In this document: positions 1 to 5,889 of the stretch, piece after piece | Layout: the number at the start of each line of letters is the position of its first letter | Numbering within the stretch: the first letter of the stretch is position 1 | NCBI GenBank assembly: GCA_002492335.1 | Contig: DKYD01000113.1 | Span: forward strand, 1-10,308 | Length of the DNA: 10,308 nucleotides | Reading direction: 5' to 3' | DNA from: Lachnospiraceae bacterium UBA7109 | Lineage (GTDB): Bacteria; Bacillota; Clostridia; Lachnospirales; Lachnospiraceae | Notes under the pieces: generated by a model | The model's database searches: none | The model's input: the letters and a program-made list of their open reading frames with translations, nothing else | What the model was told of the DNA's origin: nothing | Translations under genes and position numbers: made by a program

Positions 1-15
1 TATTAAAACAAAGTA

Positions 16-44
16 TTGACAAATAGAAAACGAAGTGATATTAT
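16..44 (+). promoter_or_regulatory. Strong sigma-A-like promoter
   Basis: A perfect -35 hexamer TTGACA (16-21) is followed after exactly 17 bases by a -10 hexamer TATTAT (39-44, five of six consensus positions). Transcription would start near position 51 and run into the purine-rich leader and the small ORF at 169. A short inverted repeat (AATTCC at 62-67, GGAATT at 79-84) lies in the predicted leader. Call rests on sequence match only. Confidence 0.7.
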
Positions 45-109
45 CTAATTAATCCAAAAGTAATTCCTGACGAGAAAGGGAATTGAAAATATCTCATAAA
101 TAGATGGGA

Positions 110-148
110 GAAAAAAGAAAAAAGAAAAAAGAAAAAGAAAAAGAAAAA
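110..148 (+). repeat. GA-only simple sequence repeat in a 5' leader
   Basis: Three copies of GAAAAAA (110-130) are followed by three copies of GAAAAA (131-148), giving a pure-purine microsatellite. It runs straight into AGGAAGGAGG, so the purine tract covers about 106-159. It lies between the promoter at 16-44 and the TTG start at 169. Repeats of this kind are prone to slippage. A change in copy number would alter leader length without touching a reading frame. Confidence 0.85.
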
Positions 149-168
149 GAGGAAGGAGGCTTAATCCA

Positions 169-261
169 TTGGACAATTTAATAGAATCAATAATTCAATA
201 TGTTAGTGGTATGGCAAAAGCAAGTTCCTGTAGAATAAGCCTTACAAATAGAGATAGGTAA
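169..261 (+). CDS. Possible small peptide ORF (30 aa, TTG start)
   Basis: The Shine-Dalgarno sequence AAGGAGG (153-159) sits nine bases before TTG at 169, and a near-consensus promoter lies about 125 bases upstream. The frame gives 30 residues, beginning MDNLIESIIQYVSGMAKASS, then one Cys at position 21 and a polar, Arg-rich tail before TAA. Hydrophobic residues at 4, 5, 8, 9, 11, 12 and 15 would make the first half an amphipathic helix. I do not recognise it. It could be a leader peptide, a secreted or membrane-active peptide, the 5' stub of a decayed gene, or chance. An amphipathic helix followed by small residues and Cys is loosely like an AgrD signal precursor, but the acidic, Pro-containing tail of that family is absent and no agrB or agrC is visible. 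The ribosome binding site is the main support. Confidence 0.35.
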   Translation: MDNLIESIIQYVSGMAKASSCRISLTNRDR

Positions 262-470
262 CCGGTATAATTGAATGGAATAAAAAAATCGGAGAGAAAA
301 TAACCGGATAAAAAAGTAAAGAATTCGCAGAGGCAGACATATTGAAAAATACCACATAAAAAAATCAAAAGATGTGTGAAGAAACATCAATCAGAAATAA
401 GGCTTATGGAATAAAGGAAAGAATTGAAAGAGCCTCCGATATGAATATAGAATAAAATAAAATTAAATAT
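262..470. other. AT-rich non-coding stretch
   Basis: All three + frames are broken by frequent stops. The minus-strand reading is Phe, Ile, Leu and Tyr-rich simply because the + strand is A-rich, and it has no ribosome binding site. A 27-codon run from ATG at 372 to TAA at 453 has no Shine-Dalgarno sequence. I see no gene here. The stretch is either the 3' untranslated part of a short transcript or the remains of a decayed gene. Confidence 0.55.
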
Positions 471-512
471 AAGGCAGTCATTATAATCAGGAAAGATTGT
501 AATGACTGTTTT
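471..512 (+). terminator. Terminator-like hairpin upstream of the TPR/AAA gene
   Basis: The left arm 471-488 and right arm 495-512 pair over 18 positions around a six-base loop AGGAAA, with three G-U pairs, and the right arm ends in TTTT. The stem is AT-rich and the T-run short, so this is a moderate intrinsic terminator. It would end transcripts from the promoter at 16-44 before the next promoter at 552-580. Confidence 0.55.
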
Positions 513-551
513 AATGTGCAGAAAAATTGTGACAGTTTCATCGGGATGTTT

Positions 552-580
552 TTGACAATATGTGTGGCATATGATAGACT
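552..580 (+). promoter_or_regulatory. Promoter of the TPR/AAA gene
   Basis: A perfect -35 TTGACA (552-557) is separated by 17 bases from a -10 TAGACT (575-580, four of six consensus positions). An extended -10 TG (572-573) compensates for the weaker -10. The predicted transcription start is near 587, giving a leader of about 50 bases before the TTG start at 638. Confidence 0.6.
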
Positions 581-637
581 TATATATGTAAAACTGTGCG
601 GAATAATAAAGTTTAAATGTATTTTGAGGTGAGAATA

Positions 638-3600
638 TTGGACAAATATGAATATCGGGTAAAAACCGAACAAATGGTAGGACATTTAGAGAATAAGCAG
701 TATAAAAAAGCGATGGAGATAGCAGATACAATTGACTGGAGAAGAGTAAAAAATGCAGTCATGCTGAATACTGTCAGTGAGATTTATGAAATTAATGGAG
801 AATTTCAGAAGAGCCGCGATATTTTATTTATTGCTTTTGATCGTTCTCCGTCAAGCAGAAAGATTGTGTATCGGCTTGGTACGCTGGCGCTTAAAATCAA
901 TGATCTTGGAGAGGCGTCTGAATGTTATGAAGAATTTGTAAAGCTGGCTCCGAGAGATCCGAATCAATATATTTTAAAGTATAAAATTTTAAGAGCTCAG
1001 CAAGCTCCGGTTTCTGAACAGATTGCAGCGCTTGTGGATTTTAAGAAGGCGGAATATGTTGAAAAATGGGCATATGAACTTGCAAAATTATATCATGAGG
1101 CAGGGATGACTGCGGAATGTCTGGAAGAATGTGATGATTTGATTCTCTGGTTCAGCGAAGGCAAATATGTATTTCAGGCAATGGAGCTGAAAATGAAATA
1201 CAAACCGCTGACCCCGCTTCAAAGAGAAAAGTACGAGAATTATGCTGAGAAGAAAGGAATCCGGATCAACCGGGCAGCTACAGTGGCTTCTCCGGTTCAG
1301 AAGAAAGAAGAGCCAGTTGCAAAGCCGGCGGAGAAACCGATGATTAAAGAGCCGGAAAATAAGGATGAAGCACCTGAGGAAACGGAAAGAGAACCGGAAG
1401 AAATTGCAGCAGAAGAGATAACGGACGTCCGTGAAGAGACGGAGGAGATTCCGGCAGGAGCAACCCGCAGGATTCTGGCGGGAGAGGTAGAAGAAGCGTT
1501 GGCATCTATGGAAACTGCGAACGAGGAAGAGACAGATCTGCAGGAGGAAATGGAAGAACCTGTAGTTCAGCAGGAGGCGAAAAAGGCTCCGATAAAAACG
1601 ATCATAACGGGAGCGACATTAGAAGAGGCGCTTGTAAATGGTGTGGCAATGGCCAGCGGAATCAATCTGGAAGAACAGAAGAAAATGGCAAAACGTGAAG
1701 AAGAGATGCGGATTGCCGGGCAGATGAAGATAGAAGATATTCTTTTGGAGTGGGAAGAAAAGCAAAAGTCCAATGCAGAAGCGATTGCGCAGCAGAAAGT
1801 AAAGGACGAAGAGCGTCTTCGTAGAGAAAGAGAGGAGCTGGAGGCCAGAAAAGCAGCCGAAAAGAAGGCTGCGGAAGAAAAAGAAGCCGAGGAAGTAGCG
1901 GCCAGAAAGGCAGAGGCAGAGATTGCGGCGAAAAAGGCTGCAATGGAAGAGGCAGCGGCAAATAAAGAAATTACGCGACCAAAGAAGGCTCCGGTATTGT
2001 CCGATGATATCAGACAGCTGGTGGAAGAGCTTGAAGGAAGAATTTCTGAAGAGGATGAATTTGATATAGAAGAGGAATTGGAACTGGCGCAGTCTAATGA
2101 GAGTGAAGAAGACGATGGCTATGAGATGGAAATAAACTTTATTGGTGATGACGAGGACTCGGAAGAGGAGTTTGAAGAGGAGTCTGAGGAAGAGCCGGAA
2201 GACGAGACTGACGAGGAGTCCGAGGAAGAGCTGGAAGACGTGATTGACGAGGAGCCTGAGAAAGAGTCAGAAGACGAGACTGATGAGGAGCTTATTGAAG
2301 AAGCTGCGGAAGAGGTTGTTGAGGAAGAGGAGTTTGACGACGACGACTTTGAGGACGATTTTGACGAGGAAGACTTCGAGGAAGAAGAGTTCGACGACGA
2401 CTTTGAGGAAGAAGAGCTTGACGAAGACGACTTCGAGGAAGAAGAGCTTGACGAAGATGACTTTGAAGAGGACGATTTCGACGAGGAAGACTTTGAAGAA
2501 GAGTTCGACGACGACGATTTTGAGGATGACCTTGATGATAGCGACTTTGAAGACGATTTTGATGAGGATGGCTTTGAAGATGACTTCGAGGAGGAAGAGT
2601 TCGACGAAGATGACTTCGAAGAAGAGTTTGACGAAGATGACTTCGAAGAGGATTTTGAAGAGGATGACTTTGAAGAGGATGACTTTGAGGAAGAGTTCGA
2701 CGAAGATGACTTTGGAGGAGAAGATTTTTTTGAAGACGATGATAAACTTCCGGAGATAGCGGAGCCGGATATTTCAGAGCCGTTGGAGTTGGAAGAACCT
2801 TCTGAGGAAGAGATTCAAAAGCGGATTAAGAAGTCTAAGGGAAGCGGCGTTCCTTTTGACACAGGGTTTGTTGTGACGGGAAGATATGATTTGAGCGCTA
2901 CCAGTGAAATTGGTCTGAAGGCCGGACTGACGGAGGAACAGAAAAAGCTGTTTTCCTATTTTGTACCGGTTCGTGGAATGAGTGAGCAGATTGTAGAGGT
3001 GCTTGACAATGACAGAAGGGCACAGAGACAAGGAACGTCCTGTACAGGGAATCTTCTTGTTATAGGCCGGAAAGGATCCGGCAAGACAGTGCTGGCAGTT
3101 GACATTGTGAAGGCGATTCAGAAACAGAGGAATCTGAAACAGGGAAAGGTTGCCATTGTTACCGGTGAATCTCTGAATAAGAAGGAATTAGCTAACATTA
3201 TTCATAAGTTGAAAGGCGGGGCAATTATCATTGAGAAGGCTGGAAAATTAAATTCCAGAACGATTAATGAATTAAACTACCTGATGGAGAAGAAGACCGG
3301 AGAGATGCTTTTTGTTCTGGAGGATCAGAGAAAGGCATTGGAGAGAATTCTGACAGTGAATCCGGAATTTAAAAGAAAATTTACTTCAAGACTGGAGCTT
3401 CCGGTATTTATCAACGATGAGTTAGTTACCTTTGGCCAGACATATGCAAAGGAAAATGGATATAAACTGGATGAGATGGGCATTCTTGCTTTGTATAGCC
3501 GTATTGATGTGATGCAGAGAGAGGATCATGCCGTAACTGTTGCGGAAGTGAAAGAAATCATGGATGAGGCGATTGAACATTCTCAGAAAGCGAATGTGAA

Positions 3601-3682
3601 GCATTTGGCAAGGAGGATGTTTGGTAAGGGAACAGATGATTCTGACAGGATTATTTTGAAAGAAGATGATTTTAAAATCTAA
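638..3682 (+). CDS. TPR, acidic-repeat and AAA-like domain protein of unknown function
   Basis: The gene encodes 1014 residues from TTG at 638. GAGGTGA (626-632), a seven-base match to the full Shine-Dalgarno sequence, lies five bases before it. An in-frame ATG at 617 lacks a ribosome binding site. Residues 1-190 are helical and TPR-like (for example the pairs Y-x-x-A and ILFIAFDRSP). A Pro/Glu-rich linker follows, then a Glu/Ala/Lys/Arg coiled coil at about 350-446, and a polyacidic region at about 470-702. The last 250 residues resemble an AAA domain of the CbbX/SpoVK kind. Walker A is GRKGSGKT (810-817), the Walker B position reads AIIIEKA (862-868) rather than the usual DE, and NPEFKRKF (908-915) fits the arginine-finger segment. 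There is no signal peptide or membrane segment, so it is cytoplasmic. I recall similar proteins in Lachnospiraceae but no proven function. A scaffold or regulatory ATPase role is inference. It is probably monocistronic. Confidence 0.9.
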   Translation: MDKYEYRVKTEQMVGHLENKQYKKAMEIADTIDWRRVKNAVMLNTVSEIYEINGEFQKSRDILFIAFDRSPSSRKIVYRLGTLALKINDLGEASECYEEFVKLAPRDPNQYILKYKILRAQQAPVSEQIAALVDFKKAEYVEKWAYELAKLYHEAGMTAECLEECDDLILWFSEGKYVFQAMELKMKYKPLTPLQREKYENYAEKKGIRINRAATVASPVQKKEEPVAKPAEKPMIKEPENKDEAPEETEREPEEIAAEEITDVREETEEIPAGATRRILAGEVEEALASMETANEEETDLQEEMEEPVVQQEAKKAPIKTIITGATLEEALVNGVAMASGINLEEQKKMAKREEEMRIAGQMKIEDILLEWEEKQKSNAEAIAQQKVKDEERLRREREELEARKAAEKKAAEEKEAEEVAARKAEAEIAAKKAAMEEAAANKEITRPKKAPVLSDDIRQLVEELEGRISEEDEFDIEEELELAQSNESEEDDGYEMEINFIGDDEDSEEEFEEESEEEPEDETDEESEEELEDVIDEEPEKESEDETDEELIEEAAEEVVEEEEFDDDDFEDDFDEEDFEEEEFDDDFEEEELDEDDFEEEELDEDDFEEDDFDEEDFEEEFDDDDFEDDLDDSDFEDDFDEDGFEDDFEEEEFDEDDFEEEFDEDDFEEDFEEDDFEEDDFEEEFDEDDFGGEDFFEDDDKLPEIAEPDISEPLELEEPSEEEIQKRIKKSKGSGVPFDTGFVVTGRYDLSATSEIGLKAGLTEEQKKLFSYFVPVRGMSEQIVEVLDNDRRAQRQGTSCTGNLLVIGRKGSGKTVLAVDIVKAIQKQRNLKQGKVAIVTGESLNKKELANIIHKLKGGAIIIEKAGKLNSRTINELNYLMEKKTGEMLFVLEDQRKALERILTVNPEFKRKFTSRLELPVFINDELVTFGQTYAKENGYKLDEMGILALYSRIDVMQREDHAVTVAEVKEIMDEAIEHSQKANVKHLARRMFGKGTDDSDRIILKEDDFKI
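2262..2743 (+). repeat. Degenerate tandem repeats encoding a D/E/F polyacidic tract
   Basis: This stretch of GA-rich repeats codes for residues 543-702 of the TPR/AAA protein. Blocks such as GACGAAGATGACTT and GAGGAAGAGTT recur with small changes. The 160 residues contain no Lys, Arg or His. From about residue 562 they are nearly all Asp and Glu, with Phe or Leu every four to seven positions (units like DEDDFEEE). Synonymous differences between units show that the tract expanded some time ago and then drifted. The shifted + frame gives a Lys/Arg/Thr-rich ORF at 2244-2759 that is an artefact of this composition. Confidence 0.9.
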
Positions 3683-3694
3683 GTAAAAGAAGAT

Positions 3695-3733
3695 AAGGGT
3701 TTTGACAGATATTTGTCAAAACCCTTTATTTTT
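3695..3733 (+). terminator. Rho-independent terminator of the TPR/AAA gene
   Basis: A perfect 13-base-pair stem (3695-3707 with 3714-3726) encloses the six-base loop GATATT and is followed by TATTTTT. It begins 12 bases after the stop codon. This is a textbook intrinsic terminator and separates the upstream gene from glgB. Confidence 0.88.
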
Positions 3734-3753
3734 GTGCAATTCTAACGTATAAT
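3725..3753 (+). promoter_or_regulatory. Putative glgB promoter
   Basis: A perfect -10 TATAAT lies at 3748-3753, 40 bases before the glgB start. The hexamer 17 bases upstream is TTTATT (3725-3730), a weak -35 that overlaps the T-tail of the preceding terminator. The -10 call is good. The -35 is uncertain, and an activator may be needed. Confidence 0.5.
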
Positions 3754-3793
3754 AATAATATCAAATATAACGGAATATAAGAGGAACAATAAT

Positions 3794-5701
3794 ATGGGAA
3801 AAAGGAAAAAATCATATGAAATTGGCGAACTGGATGGATATCTGTTCGGACAGGGAAACCATTATGAGATTTACAAAAAATTAGGCGCTCATATGGTTAA
3901 AAACGGAAAACAGTCTGGTGTGTATTTTGCGGTATGGGCGCCGAATGCAAAGTCAGTATCTGTTGTAGGGGAGTTTAATGACTGGGATATGAATGCGAAT
4001 CCGATGCAGCGGGAAGAAAATATCGGTATTTATTCTTGCTTTATCCCCGGTGTGAAAAAATATTCTATGTATAAGTATTGCATCGAGACATATAAAGGAG
4101 AATATATTTTCAAGGCGGATCCATATGCGAATCATGCGGAGCTTCGTCCGGGAACAGCATCTAAGGTAGTGGATATTGAGAATCTGAAATGGACAGACGA
4201 CGTATGGATGGAGAACAGAAAGGCATGGGATTATACGAAGGAGCCGGTGTCTGTATATGAAGTTCATATTGGCTCCTGGATGCGTCATCCGGGATGTGAG
4301 GACGAAGGGTTTTATACGTACAGAGAATTTGCAAAGGAGATTGCTAAATACATTAAGAAGATGGGCTATACGCATGTGGAAATTATGGGAATTGCCGAGC
4401 ATCCGTTTGACGGCTCCTGGGGCTATCAGGTAACAGGATATTTTGCACCGACGAGTCGTTACGGCACACCGGAGGATTTTGCATGGATGATCAATTATCT
4501 CCATAAAAATAAAATTGGTGTTATTCTCGACTGGGTACCGGCGCATTTCCCGAGGGATGCGCACGGACTGGCTGATTTTGACGGTACACCGACTTATGAG
4601 TATGCAGACCCGAGACAGGGAGAGCATCCGGACTGGGGGACAAAGATTTTTGACCTTGGGAAAAATGAGGTGCGTAATTTCCTGATTTCGAACGCGTTGT
4701 TCTGGATTGAGAAATTCCATGTAGATGGACTGCGTGTAGATGCGGTTGCGTCTATGCTGTATCTCGATTATGGTAAGCAGGACGGTCAGTGGATTGCAAA
4801 CAAATATGGCGGTAATGAGAATCTGGAGGCAGTGGATTTCTTTAAGCATCTGAATTCGGTTGTTCGTGGAAGAAATCCGGGCGCTCTTATGATCGCAGAA
4901 GAATCTACAGCATGGCCGAAGATTACCGGTGATGTGGAAGAGGATGGACTCGGATTCAGCCTGAAATGGAACATGGGCTGGATGCATGATTTTACAGAGT
5001 ATATGAAGCTGGATCCATATTTCAGAAAAGATAATCATAACGCAATGACCTTTGCTATGAGCTATGCATATAGTGAAAAATATATTCTTGTATTGTCACA
5101 TGATGAGGTGGTTCATCTGAAGTGTTCTATGCTGAATAAAATGCCGGGGCTTGGTTTTGACAAATATGCAAACCTGAAAGCGGGATATGCTTTTATGATG
5201 GGTCATGCCGGAAAGAAGCTTCTCTTCATGGGGCAGGAGTTTGCGCAGCTTCGGGAATGGAGTGAGGAAAGAGAACTCGACTGGTATCTGCTGGCTGAAC
5301 CGGAGCACCAGGCAATCCAGAATTGGATGCGGGATTTGCTTCATTTATATAAGAAGAAAAAGGCATTGTATGAGATGGATCAGTCATGGGAAGGATTTGA
5401 ATGGATTAATGCAGATGACGCTTACAGAAGTATCTACAGCTTTATGAGACATTCGAAGGATAATAAGAAGAACCTCTTATTTGTGATTAATTTTACGCCG
5501 ATGGAATGGGCGGATTACCGTGTGGGAGTTCCGAGAAGGAAGCAGTATAAATTAATTCTTAACAGTGACGATGTACAGTATGGAGGAAACGGAGAAGAAA
5601 GACCGCTCGTATATAAGGCGGAGAAGAGTGAATGTGACGGAAGACCCTATTCTTTTGCTTACAAACTTCCACCGTATGGAGTTGCGGTATTTGAATTTTA
5701 G
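3794..5701 (+). CDS. glgB: 1,4-alpha-glucan (glycogen) branching enzyme
   Basis: GlgB cuts alpha-1,4-glucan chains and rejoins them by alpha-1,6 links, making glycogen branch points in the cytoplasm. The 635-residue length is normal for the family. An N-terminal CBM48-type beta-sandwich covers about residues 41-115 (YFAVWAPNA, VVGEFNDWD), followed by a GH13 barrel at about 150-520 and a C-terminal beta domain. The conserved regions are DWVPAHFP, DGLRVDAVASML with nucleophile Asp316, MIAEEST with acid/base Glu369, and LSHDEVVH with Asp437, so the active site is complete. ATG at 3794 has GAGG at 3781-3784 as a modest ribosome binding site. Hairpins flank the gene on both sides, pointing to a single-gene transcript. 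No glgC, glgA or glgP is nearby in the window. Function is secure from family motifs. Confidence 0.97.
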   Translation: MGKRKKSYEIGELDGYLFGQGNHYEIYKKLGAHMVKNGKQSGVYFAVWAPNAKSVSVVGEFNDWDMNANPMQREENIGIYSCFIPGVKKYSMYKYCIETYKGEYIFKADPYANHAELRPGTASKVVDIENLKWTDDVWMENRKAWDYTKEPVSVYEVHIGSWMRHPGCEDEGFYTYREFAKEIAKYIKKMGYTHVEIMGIAEHPFDGSWGYQVTGYFAPTSRYGTPEDFAWMINYLHKNKIGVILDWVPAHFPRDAHGLADFDGTPTYEYADPRQGEHPDWGTKIFDLGKNEVRNFLISNALFWIEKFHVDGLRVDAVASMLYLDYGKQDGQWIANKYGGNENLEAVDFFKHLNSVVRGRNPGALMIAEESTAWPKITGDVEEDGLGFSLKWNMGWMHDFTEYMKLDPYFRKDNHNAMTFAMSYAYSEKYILVLSHDEVVHLKCSMLNKMPGLGFDKYANLKAGYAFMMGHAGKKLLFMGQEFAQLREWSEERELDWYLLAEPEHQAIQNWMRDLLHLYKKKKALYEMDQSWEGFEWINADDAYRSIYSFMRHSKDNKKNLLFVINFTPMEWADYRVGVPRRKQYKLILNSDDVQYGGNGEERPLVYKAEKSECDGRPYSFAYKLPPYGVAVFEF

Positions 5702-5731
5702 TATAGTGTTGTTTTATAACTGTTACGATTT

Positions 5732-5776
5732 TAGTGGCAATACAACAGTGAACTGTTGTATTGCCACTATTAATTT
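5732..5776 (+). terminator. Hairpin terminator after glgB
   Basis: A perfect 17-base-pair stem (5732-5748 with 5753-5769) encloses the tetraloop TGAA, 30 bases past the glgB stop. The trailing sequence TTAATTT is a weak T-run, so termination may be partial. The strong, long stem could also protect the 3' end of the mRNA. No convergent gene is present, so a bidirectional role is not needed. Confidence 0.7.
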
Positions 5777-5804
5777 GACAAATTTGTAAAAAATCCAAAA
5801 AAAG

Positions 5805-5818
5805 TGTAAATAATTACA
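5805..5818. promoter_or_regulatory. Palindromic possible operator, TGTAAATAATTACA
   Basis: The half-sites TGTAA and TTACA are perfect inverted repeats separated by four bases. The site lies 72 bases before the surface protease gene and just upstream of a candidate promoter, where a dimeric regulator could act. I cannot assign a regulator. It lacks the central CG of a typical CcpA cre site. AT-rich palindromes of this size can also arise by chance. Confidence 0.35.
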
Positions 5819-5847
5819 TGGAAGTATTGGTAAAGATGCAATATACT
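5819..5847 (+). promoter_or_regulatory. Weak candidate promoter of the surface protease gene
   Basis: TATACT (5842-5847) matches five of six -10 positions. The hexamer 17 bases upstream, TGGAAG (5819-5824), is a poor -35. TTGACA at 5775-5780 is a perfect -35 but has only an A-run at the right distance. Low confidence. Confidence 0.35.
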
Positions 5848-5889
5848 GAAAATATGTGTGTAGAAAGAAGGGATTAGGAGGAATAAGAA

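Noticed and set aside
187..390. 67-codon hydrophobic minus-strand frame that could look like a membrane peptide
   Set aside because: Its Phe/Ile/Leu content comes from an A-rich + strand, and no Shine-Dalgarno sequence precedes its ATG.
372..455. 27-codon + strand ORF starting MCEETSIRNK
   Set aside because: It has no ribosome binding site and no clear relation to neighbours. Chance is the simplest explanation.
2244..2759. 171-codon + strand frame rich in Lys, Arg, Thr and Ser
   Set aside because: It is the shifted reading of the acidic GAA/GAC repeat and has no separate ribosome binding site.
3953..5038. 361-codon open frame on the minus strand inside glgB
   Set aside because: It lies wholly antisense to a branching enzyme with all its catalytic motifs. 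Its translation has no recognisable domain, and its length follows from the codon bias of glgB.
5565..5789. 74-codon + strand frame covering the end of glgB and the hairpin
   Set aside because: It overlaps the glgB C-terminus out of frame and runs through a terminator stem, with no ribosome binding site.
5775..5803. TTGACA as the -35 of the surface protease promoter
   Set aside because: The position 17 bases downstream is an A-run with no -10-like hexamer.
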